DNA of 64,000 nt, taken from NCBI RefSeq assembly GCF_900188125.1, contig NZ_FZOW01000002.1, positions 1 to 64,000 on the forward strand, read 5' to 3'. The DNA comes from Rhodococcoides kyotonense (GTDB lineage Bacteria > Actinomycetota > Actinomycetes > Mycobacteriales > Mycobacteriaceae). The notes under the pieces were generated by a model. It made no database searches. It had not been told where the DNA came from and saw only the letters and a program-made list of their open reading frames with translations. Shown piece by piece: positions 52,064-60,971 of the stretch. Both the position numbers and the translations under genes were made by a program. How positions within the stretch are numbered: the stretch's first letter is position 1; each line of letters starts with the position of its first letter.

Positions 52064-53005
52064 TCATGAAGACACACGAAACGCAGGGGCTTCGCCATCC
52101 AGCACCCGCAGAATGTCCTCTGCCGCAGCCCGACTCGCGGCCACGCGAGCCTGAGCGGTCTGTCCTCCGAGGTGTGACATCGTCACGACGCTCGGCAGCG
52201 AACGCAGTGGGCTGTCTGCAGGAAGCGGTTCCACGGCGAAGACGTCGAGCCCTGCTCCAGCCAGCTCGCCGCGGCGCAGCGCCGTCGCCAGAGCCTTCTC
52301 GTCGACGAGCGATCCGCGGGCCGTATTGATCAGCGACGCAGTCGGTTTCATGAGCGCGAGCTCGCGCTGCCCGATGAGCCCGGCATTCTCGCGTGTCGCT
52401 CGTGCATGCAACGACACGAAATCGGAGTCGGCGAGAAGGACGTCGAGTTCGGCGTAACGCACGTCGCGTGTGGAATCCGGGTAGCCGGTCGTGACGACGA
52501 CGGACATCCCGAAAGCCGCTGCCAGCTCGGCCAAGCGGCGTGCGCTCGGCCCGAATCCGACGATTCCCAGTGTCGCGCCGCGCAATTCGAACGTGTCATG
52601 TCGTGGCCACTGTCCTCGAGCGACAGCCGTCGTCGTCTCTCCGACGCGACGCGCACACATCAGCATCAGCATCAAGGCCAATTCGGCGACGGCGTTGCTG
52701 TTGGCTCCGGGTGTGTTGCAGACGACGACACCGTGGGCGTGCGCTGCCTCGATGTCGACCGAGTCGTATCCGACTCCGCTGCGTGCGATGACCGCCAACT
52801 GCGAAGCGCCCGTGATCATCTCGGCGGTGATGGGCTCCCCGGCGACGAGTGCGGCGTCGGCTTTCGCGAGAAGCGACGCCAACTCGCCCGCGGGCCGGGA
52901 TCCGCTGGCGGGGCTGTGTTCCGTCGTGTGGCCGCGCCCGGTGAACATGCGGTCCACGTCGTCGCCGGGCACGAGGTAGTCGGTGGTGATCAGCACATGT
53001 GCCAT
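52064..53005 (-). CDS. D-2-hydroxyacid dehydrogenase
   Basis: A 313-residue NAD-dependent enzyme of the phosphoglycerate dehydrogenase type. Cofactor motif GIVGFGPSARRLAEL (third Gly is Ala), catalytic Arg in INTARGSLVD, Glu in FAVEPLP and His in MSHLGGQT. Start ATG 53005 overlaps the stop of the upstream dehydrogenase by one base (TAATG). Probably reduces or oxidises a hydroxy acid related to the tartrate-type substrate of its partner. Confidence 0.9.
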   Translation of the reverse strand: MAHVLITTDYLVPGDDVDRMFTGRGHTTEHSPASGSRPAGELASLLAKADAALVAGEPITAEMITGASQLAVIARSGVGYDSVDIEAAHAHGVVVCNTPGANSNAVAELALMLMLMCARRVGETTTAVARGQWPRHDTFELRGATLGIVGFGPSARRLAELAAAFGMSVVVTTGYPDSTRDVRYAELDVLLADSDFVSLHARATRENAGLIGQRELALMKPTASLINTARGSLVDEKALATALRRGELAGAGLDVFAVEPLPADSPLRSLPSVVTMSHLGGQTAQARVAASRAAAEDILRVLDGEAPAFRVSS

Positions 53006-54090
53006 TACGAGGTCGCCCGAATCAGCTCGTCGCGGACTGCAGACCCGAGGGACGACGTCGTTCCGGTGCCCCCCATATCGGGTGTCAGTGAGCTTCCGCC
53101 CTGTGCCAGAACTGTTTCGACGGCAGTCAAGATCGCCGCGCCTGCCTCGGCCTCGCCGAGGTGCTCGAGCATCAGCGACGCACTCCAGATCTGACCCACG
53201 GGGTTCGCGACGCCCTTGCCCGCGATGTCCGGTGCGGAACCGTGCACGGGTTCGAACAGGCTGGGGAACGTCCGTTCCGGGTTGATGTTGGCGCTCGGCG
53301 CGATACCGATGGTGCCGGTGCACGCGGGTCCGAGGTCCGACAGGATGTCGCCGAACAGGTTGCTGGCGACGACGACGTCGAACCAGTCGGGGTGCATGAC
53401 GAAGTTCGCCGTCAGGATGTCGATGTGGTACTTGTCCACGCGCACATCGTCGTACCCGGTCGCCATGGCTTCGACGCGCTCGTCCCAGTACGGCATGGTG
53501 ATCGAGATGCCGTTGCTCTTCGTCGCCGACGTCAGATGTTTGGCGGGCCGCTTCTGCGCAAGGTCGAACGCGTACTTCAGAATTCGGTCGACGCCGGTGC
53601 GTGTCATCACGGTTTCCTGGATGACGGTCTCGCGGTCGGTGCCCTCGAACATCTTGCCGCCGATGCTCGAGTACTCGCCCTCGGTGTTCTCGCGGACGAC
53701 GTAGAAGTCGACGTCACCGGGCACACGGCCGGCGAGTGGACTCGTCACCCCCGGCATCAGCTTGACGGGCCGGAGGTTGACGTACTGATCGAAGTGCCTG
53801 CGGAACTGCAGCAGGCTGCCCCACAGCGAGACATGGTCGGGAACGACGTCGGGCCACCCGACGGCACCGAAGAAGATGGCGTCGAACGTGTTCAGTTGTT
53901 CGAACCACCCGTCGGGCAGCATCTGCCCGGTCGCGGTGTAGTAATCGGCACTGGCGTAGTCGAACTCCTCGTAGTCGATCGAGAAGTCGAACGCCGACGC
54001 AGCCGCTTCCAGCACGGCAAGGCCTTCGGGAACGACTTCCTTGCCGATTCCGTCGCCCGGGATGACGGCAATGCGGTGCGTGGCGCCCAT
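53005..54090 (-). CDS. Tartrate dehydrogenase/decarboxylase-type isocitrate-like dehydrogenase
   Basis: A 361-residue beta-decarboxylating dehydrogenase. IAVIPGDGIGKEVVPEGL opens it; FYVVRENTEGEYSSIGG, the Lys/Tyr region ATKSNGISITMPYWDE and DILTANFVMHPDWFDVVVASNLFGDILSDLGP follow. The NTEGEYS and FYVVRE segments fit TtuC/Ycs-type tartrate or D-malate dehydrogenases better than LeuB. Divergent from a LysR gene. Confidence 0.88.
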   Translation of the reverse strand: MGATHRIAVIPGDGIGKEVVPEGLAVLEAAASAFDFSIDYEEFDYASADYYTATGQMLPDGWFEQLNTFDAIFFGAVGWPDVVPDHVSLWGSLLQFRRHFDQYVNLRPVKLMPGVTSPLAGRVPGDVDFYVVRENTEGEYSSIGGKMFEGTDRETVIQETVMTRTGVDRILKYAFDLAQKRPAKHLTSATKSNGISITMPYWDERVEAMATGYDDVRVDKYHIDILTANFVMHPDWFDVVVASNLFGDILSDLGPACTGTIGIAPSANINPERTFPSLFEPVHGSAPDIAGKGVANPVGQIWSASLMLEHLGEAEAGAAILTAVETVLAQGGSSLTPDMGGTGTTSSLGSAVRDELIRATS

Positions 54091-54132
54091 GGATGCTCCG
54101 ATTCGATCGATGTTCGACTGGTATTACTACCG

Positions 54133-54144
54133 TATTGCGCAATA
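54133..54144. promoter_or_regulatory. Candidate LysR site
   Basis: TATTGCGCAATA, a perfect 12-bp palindrome midway between the divergent tartrate-type dehydrogenase and LysR genes. Confidence 0.45.
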
Positions 54145-54205
54145 AGCTCAGGCGAAAGCCACCCGACGGCAACACTGCTTTTCCGAAATGGAAAGAAGGC
54201 CTGGT

Positions 54206-55105
54206 ATGACGCAGTTCGACGATCTCGAGTTCTTCGACGTCGTCGCGCGTTCGGCCAGCCTGACCGAGGCCGGGCGTGCGCTGGGGATGTCGGTGTCCTC
54301 GGTGAGCAAACGGCTCTCGCAGCTGGAAGCGCGTCTCGGAGTCCGGCTCGTGCAGCGCAGCACCCGACGGTCGACGTTGACTCCGGAGGGCGAGCGGTAT
54401 GCAGCAGGCGTCGCGGTCATCGTCGGCGAACTGGCCGAGCTCGAGGAATCGGTCAGCGGTCACTACGCAGAACTGCGGGGCAAGCTGTTGATCCACTCGT
54501 CGGTCGGTCTGGGGCGAGCGCACATCGCGCCGCTCATGGCCGACTTCGTCGCCGCACACCCGCGCGTCGAGGTGGACGTCGAGCTGTCCGCCGCACCACC
54601 CAATCTGTCGGCGGCACCGTTCGACATCGCGATACGGGTAGGCGTGCTCCAGGATTCGCGTCTGACGGCAAAGCTGTTGTGCCGCAATCGGCGTGTCGTC
54701 GTCGCGTCGCCGCGGTATCTGGACACACATTCGGCTCCCGCGGTGATCGCCGATCTGCGCGACCACAACTGCATCGTGCTCCGTCAGGACGAGGGAGATT
54801 TCGCGCTGTGGCGGTTCGGATCCGAGGTCGGCGACTCGGCGATCCGCGTCGCGGGCAACATGATCAGCAACGACGGGGACATCGCGACGCAGTGGTGCGT
54901 CGAGGGCCGCGGAGTGCTCATGCGGTCGCTGTGGCACGTAGGGCCCATGCTCGACGACGGCACACTCGTCCAACTGTTGCCCGACGTCGAGACACCTGCG
55001 GCGGACATTCACGCCGTGTATTCTGCTGCGGCACAGGTTCCCAGGAGGGTGCGAGCTGCCGTCGACCATCTACACGAGCACCTGGCAGGTCGTCTGCATA
55101 CATAA
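54206..55105 (+). CDS. LysR family transcriptional regulator
   Basis: A 299-residue LysR protein: FDDLEFFDVVARSASLTEAGRALGMSVSSVSKRLSQLEARLGVRLVQRST is the winged HTH, and the rest is the periplasmic-binding-like effector domain. ATG 54206 (AGAAGG at 7 nt) preferred to ATG 54188. Probable activator of the divergent dehydrogenase pair. Confidence 0.92.
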   Translation: MTQFDDLEFFDVVARSASLTEAGRALGMSVSSVSKRLSQLEARLGVRLVQRSTRRSTLTPEGERYAAGVAVIVGELAELEESVSGHYAELRGKLLIHSSVGLGRAHIAPLMADFVAAHPRVEVDVELSAAPPNLSAAPFDIAIRVGVLQDSRLTAKLLCRNRRVVVASPRYLDTHSAPAVIADLRDHNCIVLRQDEGDFALWRFGSEVGDSAIRVAGNMISNDGDIATQWCVEGRGVLMRSLWHVGPMLDDGTLVQLLPDVETPAADIHAVYSAAAQVPRRVRAAVDHLHEHLAGRLHT

Positions 55106-55686
55106 TGGTGGGCATGCGGTCACGTCAGAAGATCCTGAACGCCACGTTGCGCTTGATCGAGGCGAACGGGTTCGAGGGGGTCAACGTCGCAGCGGTCGCC
55201 ACTGCGGCCGGGGTTTCCCGGCAGACGGTGTACTCCATCTTCGGATCACGTGAAGAAGTGGTGTCGCAGGCAATGGCGGGGTTGACACTCGAGGTGCTCG
55301 GCGGGATCCAGAAGAGTGTCGAATCTGCGGACACGGCGTTCGACTACATCGCCGAGGTCATCGTTGCGGGACGAACCGCCGTGCGTACCCACCCGGTGTT
55401 GGCGGCGTTGCTCGTCGCCGAGCATGGAAACCCCGTGTTCGACGCCGGCATGATCGCGCGTGCGAAACCTGTTGCGCGACAACTGTTCGAACCGATGATC
55501 GAGCGGAATCTCCTGCAACGCAACGACCTCGACGACGTCGTCGAACTCGTCGTGCGCTTCGGTCTTTCGGTGATCTCGTTCGACAGCGACACCGTGCGTA
55601 CCGACGAGAATCTGCGCGAATTCCTGCGTCGGTGGCTGGAGCCTGCGCTGATGCGCTTCGCGCCCGTGCGCGGAAAGTTGCAGTAG
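55105..55686 (+). CDS. TetR family regulator
   Basis: A 193-residue TetR: RQKILNATLRLIEANGFEGVNVAAVATAAGVSRQTVYSIFGSREEV. ATG 55105 shares a base with the LysR stop (TAATG); ATG 55114 is also possible. The last codons form the left arm of a hairpin. Could control the downstream cholesterol oxidase, but no operator was identified. Confidence 0.88.
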   Translation: MVGMRSRQKILNATLRLIEANGFEGVNVAAVATAAGVSRQTVYSIFGSREEVVSQAMAGLTLEVLGGIQKSVESADTAFDYIAEVIVAGRTAVRTHPVLAALLVAEHGNPVFDAGMIARAKPVARQLFEPMIERNLLQRNDLDDVVELVVRFGLSVISFDSDTVRTDENLREFLRRWLEPALMRFAPVRGKLQ

Positions 55687-55709
55687 AGCCCAACTTTGCG
55701 CGCACGGGC
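55662..55709. terminator. Hairpin overlapping the TetR 3' end
   Basis: GCCCGTGCGCGGAAAGTTG and its complement (one mismatch), 10-nt loop containing the TetR stop. The arm sequence resembles that at 39244. Confidence 0.6.
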
Positions 55710-55758
55710 GGCGACGCCGCAGATCTTGACACTTTCAGCCTCGACTGTCTAGTTTGAA

Positions 55759-55779
55759 CCCCACATTCGATGTGTGGGG
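55759..55779 (+). promoter_or_regulatory. Short hairpin over the cholesterol oxidase ribosome site
   Basis: CCCCACA / TGTGGGG with a 7-nt spacer. The right arm is also the likely Shine-Dalgarno sequence for the TTG start at 55787, so pairing could limit translation, or the repeat could be a protein site. Confidence 0.4.
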
Positions 55780-55786
55780 GTACATC

Positions 55787-57385
55787 TTGACCGGTCCGAA
55801 CAGGCGTTCCTTTCTCCTCGGTGCCGCGGCGGCGGTGGGTGCGGTTGCCGTCTCCCGGCCACTCGCCCATGCCGGGCCGAGAGTTCAACGCATCCCGCTG
55901 ACGCGTGAAGAGCATCGAGTCGTCGTGGTGGGCTCCGGTTTCGGCGGGGGAGTGACGGCCCTGCGGCTGGCCGAGGCGGGTGTTCCGGTGACGGTGCTGG
56001 AACGCGGAAGACGGTGGCCGACAGGCCCGAATGCCGACACGTTTCCGCACGCCACGAATCCGGACAAGCGGATACTGTGGCACCGATCGAATCCCCAACT
56101 GTTCGGAACTCCGGTGGCGTTCGAGCCGTACGTCGGATTGCTGGAAGCGGTCGTCGGGGACAACATGACGGCGGTGTGCGCGGCAGGCGTCGGCGGTGGG
56201 TCGCTCGTGTATCAGGGCATGACGCTACAACCGGCCCAGCATGTCTTCGATGCGAACTTCCCGCAGGAACTCGACTGGTCGCTGATGAACCGCGTCCACT
56301 ATCCGCGGGTCGCTCGCATGCTCCAACTCGCCACGGCGCCGGACGAGTTGATCGACAGCCCCAACTACGAGGTCGCACGTATCTTTGCGCGCAATGCCGC
56401 TCGCGAGGGCTTCCCCGTGTCGAAGATCCCGATGCCGATCGACTGGAATTACGCGCTGGCGGAGCTACGGGGTGAGATGGCGCCGTCGTACACGAACGGC
56501 GACGGTGCACTCGGCGTCAACAACGGCGGTAAACACTCGGTCGACGTCACCTACATCGCGGCAGCGGAGGCAACGGGTTCGGCGAAAGTCGAGACGCTGC
56601 ACGAGGTACGCGACGTCGAACGCGCACCCGACGGACGGTGGACGGTGTACGTCTACCGCACCGACGAGACCGGACGGGTGGTCGAGAACAAGATCCTCAC
56701 CACCGGTGCCCTCGTCATGGCTGCGGGCAGCGCCAACACCACCAAGCTCTTGATGCGTGCGTCCGCTGCAGGCCGAATTCCCGACATGCCCGACGAACTG
56801 GGCGCGGGCTGGGGCACGAACGCCGACCGGATCTACGTCTGGGCCGACGTCGCCAACGGGTTCGGTTCAGGGCAGGGTGGCCCGGTCGTCTACGGCAGCC
56901 TCGACTGGGACGATCCGCACTCGGCGTACACCGTCATCCAGGCGTCGTTTCCGCCGTTGACAGTGGGCGCGAACTCGATCGATGCCCGGAGCACGACGAT
57001 GGTCGGATACGGAGTCAGTTCCGGCAGAGGCCGATTCGTCTACGACTCGGCGATCGACGACGCCGTCCTGCAGTGGCCGCACGAGGGCGACCACGTACTG
57101 CAGACGTCGCGCATCGGTCCCGCGACCACACGGATCGCGGGACCGACGGGAACCCTTGTCGACACCAATGCGCTTGTCCCATCGACGTGGCACCCGTTGG
57201 GTGGCGCAAACATGGGATCGGTGTGCGATCTCGAAGGGCGGGTGTTGGGCCAGCAGGGGCTCTACGTGCTGGACGGTGCGTTGATGCCGGGAAACTCCGC
57301 CGCGTGCAATCCATCGATGACCATCGCTGCCGTCGCCGAACGCGCGTTGGATCGGTTGGTTGCGTCGGGCGAGATGGCGAGCTGA
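55787..57385 (+). CDS. choD: Tat-exported cholesterol oxidase (GMC type)
   Basis: A 532-residue FAD enzyme of the class I cholesterol oxidase group. The N-terminus is a twin-arginine signal (NRRSFLLGAAAAVGAVAVSRPLAHA), so it is exported folded with FAD. FAD motif VVVVGSGFGGGVTALRLAEAG at 46-66; GVGGGSLVYQGMTLQP follows; WHPLGGANMG has the catalytic His and NPSMTIAA the conserved Asn. It oxidises 3-hydroxysteroids to 3-keto-4-ene products with O2. The start is TTG 55787 by ribosome-site spacing; GTG 55772 and TTG 55754 are also in frame. Confidence 0.9.
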   Translation: MTGPNRRSFLLGAAAAVGAVAVSRPLAHAGPRVQRIPLTREEHRVVVVGSGFGGGVTALRLAEAGVPVTVLERGRRWPTGPNADTFPHATNPDKRILWHRSNPQLFGTPVAFEPYVGLLEAVVGDNMTAVCAAGVGGGSLVYQGMTLQPAQHVFDANFPQELDWSLMNRVHYPRVARMLQLATAPDELIDSPNYEVARIFARNAAREGFPVSKIPMPIDWNYALAELRGEMAPSYTNGDGALGVNNGGKHSVDVTYIAAAEATGSAKVETLHEVRDVERAPDGRWTVYVYRTDETGRVVENKILTTGALVMAAGSANTTKLLMRASAAGRIPDMPDELGAGWGTNADRIYVWADVANGFGSGQGGPVVYGSLDWDDPHSAYTVIQASFPPLTVGANSIDARSTTMVGYGVSSGRGRFVYDSAIDDAVLQWPHEGDHVLQTSRIGPATTRIAGPTGTLVDTNALVPSTWHPLGGANMGSVCDLEGRVLGQQGLYVLDGALMPGNSAACNPSMTIAAVAERALDRLVASGEMAS

Positions 57386-57391
57386 CGAGCG

Positions 57392-58654
57392 TCAGCCCCG
57401 CCGGCTCCGGAATGCGTCGATACCGTTGCGTTCGATCATCGTCACCGCGGTGCGCCAGGCCTTCCGCTTCGGATCCGGCTCACCGCCGCCGCCGAGGATG
57501 TGCAGTTGGTCCGTATGCCATTGGAGGTCGAGGGCGCCGTCGAGTGCTTTGAGCGCGGGGAGCGTCGCCAGTGCGCCGGGCAGCCCGAGTGTGATGCGAG
57601 GAGAATCGAGGCGGTCGACGTCGGAGTCGATCAGCTGCTGGGCGGCGTCGGGCATCACGGTGGTGGGGCGCCCGAGTCCGACGACGTCGCACTCTCCCTG
57701 CAGGACAGCAAGATTCATTGCCTGACGAGTGCGGAATCCGCCGGTGACCGCGAGGGGGACATCGCCTGCGGCGAAGCGAACCTCACGCGCGTACTCGAGG
57801 AAGTACGCCTCGCGTGCCGCGGTGCTGGCGGCGACGGTAGCGCGTCCCATCATGGCAGGCGATTCGTAACTGCCGCCACTGATTTCGATGAGGTCGATGT
57901 GCTCACCCGCGAGATGTTCGACGGTGTCGCGAGACTCGGCTTCGCTGAAACCGCCGCGTTGGAAGTCGGCCGAATTGAGCTTGATGCCGACGGCGAATCC
58001 AGGCGAGACTGCGCCGCGGATCGCGCGCACGACCTCGATGAGGAATCGCATTCTGCCGTCGAGATCTCCACCCCATCTGTCGTCTCGCCGATTGGACAGA
58101 GGGGATAAGAACTGAGAGACGAGGTAGCCGTGTGCGCCGTGGATCTGCACGCCGTCGAATCCGGCGGATTCGGCGACCGACGCCGCCGTGGCGAATCTGT
58201 CGACGATCTCCAGGATCTCGCTCTCCGTCAACGCACGCGGTGCGGGCAGTCCCGGCACGCCGGACGCCACTGCGGACGGTGCGACGGGTTTGGCCCGAGT
58301 AGCAAGGGGATTCGCCTGACGCCCGGGGTGGTTGAGTTGCATCCAGATCGGAGCGCCGCCGTCCTTCGTGGATTTCGCCCAGGTCGACAATGCGTCGAGG
58401 TCGCGGTCGTCCTCGATGACGACGTTGCCGGGCTCACCCAGATGTGTTCGGTCGACCATGACGTTGCCGGTGATCACCAAGCCGTAGCCGCCGGCACCCC
58501 AGCGGGTGTAGAGGCGGGTCAGTCGATCGTCCGGCGCATGCGACGTGGACCCGAGGCCTTCGCTGAGTGCCGCCTTCATCAGGCGGTTGGGGAGGACCTG
58601 TCCGCAGGCGAGGGCGAGAGGGGAGCCGAGTCCGTGCGGGCCGTCGTTCATCAT
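57392..58654 (-). CDS. NADH:flavin oxidoreductase / old yellow enzyme family protein
   Basis: About 420 residues, FMN-binding TIM barrel. NRLMKAALSEGLG opens the barrel, MQLNHPGRQANP and IHGAHGYLVSQFLSPLSNRRDDRWGG are the conserved OYE/enoate-reductase segments, and VTGGFRTRQAMNLAVLQGECDVVGLGRPT is the phosphate site. No C-terminal iron-sulfur or NAD domain. ATG 58654 or 58651. Divergent from a TetR gene and convergent with cholesterol oxidase. Confidence 0.9.
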   Translation of the reverse strand: MMNDGPHGLGSPLALACGQVLPNRLMKAALSEGLGSTSHAPDDRLTRLYTRWGAGGYGLVITGNVMVDRTHLGEPGNVVIEDDRDLDALSTWAKSTKDGGAPIWMQLNHPGRQANPLATRAKPVAPSAVASGVPGLPAPRALTESEILEIVDRFATAASVAESAGFDGVQIHGAHGYLVSQFLSPLSNRRDDRWGGDLDGRMRFLIEVVRAIRGAVSPGFAVGIKLNSADFQRGGFSEAESRDTVEHLAGEHIDLIEISGGSYESPAMMGRATVAASTAAREAYFLEYAREVRFAAGDVPLAVTGGFRTRQAMNLAVLQGECDVVGLGRPTTVMPDAAQQLIDSDVDRLDSPRITLGLPGALATLPALKALDGALDLQWHTDQLHILGGGGEPDPKRKAWRTAVTMIERNGIDAFRSRRG

Positions 58655-58667
58655 GATGCCTTTCGAT

Positions 58668-58685
58668 CTATGCTGTACGACATAG
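58668..58685. promoter_or_regulatory. Candidate TetR operator between OYE and TetR genes
   Basis: CTATGCTGTACGACATAG, 7 of 9 positions pair as an inverted repeat, 13 nt upstream of the OYE start. Confidence 0.45.
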
Positions 58686-58743
58686 TTTCCGTCGACCATA
58701 AGCGTTACCGGCGGTTACGTCAACGATGGATGTAGGAGGCTCG

Positions 58744-59316
58744 GTGGCCAGGAAGTCGACGCGCGACGACATGCTGCGCAGCGCGGCCCAGTTGTTTCGC
58801 GAGCGAGGCGTGGAGGCGACGTCGTTGGTGGACGTCGTCGAACTTGCAGGTGCACCTCGTGGGTCGATCTACCACCACTTTCCGCGAGGGAAACCGCAGT
58901 TGGTGGAGGAGGCGACGCGCACCGCAGGCGTGCTGATGGGGTCGATGATCTCGGCGGGGTTGGCCGAGAACGGCCCAGCGGTGACGCTGCGTGCGTTGAT
59001 CGACGGATTCAGGAACGAGCTGACGGCCACCGACTTCGTCGCCGGCTGCCCGGTCGCACCGGCTGCCCTCGACGGGGTCAATGCCCCGGGTGCTGTTGCC
59101 GCAGCGGGGGAGGCATTCGGGTTCTGGGAGGACACGATCGCCGCAGCCCTGTGGCAGCACGGTATGGACCGAGAGCGAGCGCGTGGTCTGGCGACGACGT
59201 CCATCGCGGCAGTCGAGGGCGCCTTGATCGTTGCGAAAGCACAGCGGGACACCCGTGCGTTGGATCGCGTGGAAGTCGAGCTTCTGCGATGGGTCGAGAT
59301 CGAGCTGAGCGACTGA
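58744..59316 (+). CDS. TetR family regulator (LmrA/YxaF-like)
   Basis: A 190-residue TetR: TRDDMLRSAAQLFRERGVEATSLVDVVELAGAPRGSIYHHFPRGKPQLVEEA, then FVAGCPVAPAAL, the C-terminal pattern of the LmrA/YxaF subgroup. GTG 58744 follows TAGGAGG at 4 nt. Likely repressor of the divergent OYE-family gene and perhaps of the downstream pump. Confidence 0.9.
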   Translation: MARKSTRDDMLRSAAQLFRERGVEATSLVDVVELAGAPRGSIYHHFPRGKPQLVEEATRTAGVLMGSMISAGLAENGPAVTLRALIDGFRNELTATDFVAGCPVAPAALDGVNAPGAVAAAGEAFGFWEDTIAAALWQHGMDRERARGLATTSIAAVEGALIVAKAQRDTRALDRVEVELLRWVEIELSD

Positions 59317-59384
59317 GCTGTTGCTATAACTCTCGGTTACGGATACTTTCCACTATGCACGCCGTCATAGTCGAAGGGAATCCC

Positions 59385-60965
59385 ATGTCTCGATCGCTCG
59401 ACGCTCGACATCGATATCTCGCGCTCGCCGTCATCTGCGCCGCCGAATTGCTGGTGGTCCTCGACAACACCGTCGTCAACGTCGCGCTGCCGTCGATGGG
59501 TCTCGAGATGCGCGCGAGCATCAGTGGCCTGCAATGGGTCGTCGACGCGTACACGTTGACGTTTGCCGGTCTGCTCCTCGCGTTCGGGCATCTGGGTGAT
59601 CGGTACGGTCGCCGCCGCGTCATGACGATCGGACTCGCAGGCATCGCGGTGATGTCGATCGGTGGGGCAGTCGCTGCGGACCTCGGGCAGGTCGTCGCCG
59701 CACGGGCAGCGATGGGTGTCTGTGCGGCAGCGGTGTTTCCGGCAACGCTGGCGCTGATCATCAACATATTCTCCGACGCGCGTGAACGAGCTCTGGCGAT
59801 CGCCGCATGGACAGCGATGGCAGGGTTCGCGATTGCGATCGGGCCGACAGCGGGAGGCTTTCTGCTCGAACACTTCTCGTGGCATTCGGTGTTCTGGATC
59901 AACGTCCCGATTGCCGTCGTGGTGCTCGTGGCCGCGTTGGTGTTCGTGCCGGAATCCAAGGCGGCGCACGTCGGGAAGTACGACCCGGTGGGGATCGGTC
60001 TGTCGCTCGTCGGCATCACCGTTCTGGTGTGGGCGATCATCGAGGCGCCGCACCAGGGTTGGCTGTCGGCCGTCAGTCTCGGGGCATACGCGATCGGGCT
60101 CCTGTGCCTCGGCGCGTTCGTGTGGTGGGAGCTGCGCACTCCGTCCCCGGTCCTCGACATGAGACTGTTCCGAATCCGGCAGTTCTCCTTGCCGGCGTTG
60201 GCAATTGCCGTCGCGTACTTCAGCATGTTCGGCTTCTTGTTCATGATCACGCAGTACTTCCAGGGCGTCATGGAACTCAGCCCACTGCAATTCGGGATTC
60301 ATTCGCTGCCGTTCGCGGTGTCGATTGCGATCGGCGCGCCGATGGCCACCCTGATTGCACGTTGGATCGGAAGCACTCCGGTGATCGCGACCGGACTCGT
60401 CGTGATGAGCGTAGGCATGTTCATCGCGGGGCAGGTGAAGGTCGAAACACCCTATCTGGGGCCGGTGTTGATCTCGATGGTGCTGATGGGCCTCGGGTTG
60501 GCGATCGTGCAGGGTCCGGCCACCGAGTCGATCATGTCGTCGGTATCGCTCGACGAGGCCGGCGCAGGGTCTGCCGTCAACGACACCACGCGTGAAGTCG
60601 GCGGGACGCTCGGTGTGGCGGTGCTCGGGTCCATCGTCGCATCCATCTATACCGCTAGGGTCACGCCGAAGATCGACGCGATTCCGGACGCACTCATGGA
60701 GCCGTATCAGAAAGCCTTCGCCCGGGAGACCGTCGTCAGCGTCATCGAGATCGTGAAGGCTCCGACCAGTTCGATCTTCGCGACTCAGAAGGCCGATCTG
60801 GTGTACGCGATGAAAGCGGCGTCGTTGGAGGGGTTTCAGCTGGCGTCGTACGTGACGGTCTCGGCGTCGCTGGCCTGTGCGCTGGCGATATGCGTCTTCG
60901 GTGCCCGTGTTCGCACAGCTAGCGCCAACACAGGCTATGCGAGCACGGTCGCCGGAGGCGCATAA
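59385..60965 (+). CDS. DHA2-family MFS transporter
   Basis: A 526-residue 14-helix drug:H+ antiporter-type protein (LLVVLDNTVVNVALPSMGLEM, QWVVDAYTLTFAGLLLAFGHLGDRYGRRR, GPTAGGFLLEHFSWHSVFWINVP). ATG 59385 with AAGGGAA at 5 nt. Same strand as and 68 nt after the TetR gene. The last codons form a hairpin. Substrate unknown. Confidence 0.92.
   Translation: MSRSLDARHRYLALAVICAAELLVVLDNTVVNVALPSMGLEMRASISGLQWVVDAYTLTFAGLLLAFGHLGDRYGRRRVMTIGLAGIAVMSIGGAVAADLGQVVAARAAMGVCAAAVFPATLALIINIFSDARERALAIAAWTAMAGFAIAIGPTAGGFLLEHFSWHSVFWINVPIAVVVLVAALVFVPESKAAHVGKYDPVGIGLSLVGITVLVWAIIEAPHQGWLSAVSLGAYAIGLLCLGAFVWWELRTPSPVLDMRLFRIRQFSLPALAIAVAYFSMFGFLFMITQYFQGVMELSPLQFGIHSLPFAVSIAIGAPMATLIARWIGSTPVIATGLVVMSVGMFIAGQVKVETPYLGPVLISMVLMGLGLAIVQGPATESIMSSVSLDEAGAGSAVNDTTREVGGTLGVAVLGSIVASIYTARVTPKIDAIPDALMEPYQKAFARETVVSVIEIVKAPTSSIFATQKADLVYAMKAASLEGFQLASYVTVSASLACALAICVFGARVRTASANTGYASTVAGGA
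60905..60948 (+). terminator. Imperfect hairpin at the 3' end of the DHA2 gene
   Basis: 14-bp arms (CCGTGTTCGCACAG; two mismatches) inside the final codons of the transporter. A weaker relative of the intergenic hairpins. Confidence 0.4.
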
Positions 60966-60971
60966 TGCACC

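Noticed and set aside
53161..55686. An 841-residue open frame spanning antisense dehydrogenase, LysR (wrong frame) and TetR
   Set aside because: Only its last part (from 55105) is a real TetR gene; the rest is antisense or out-of-frame sequence kept open by high GC.
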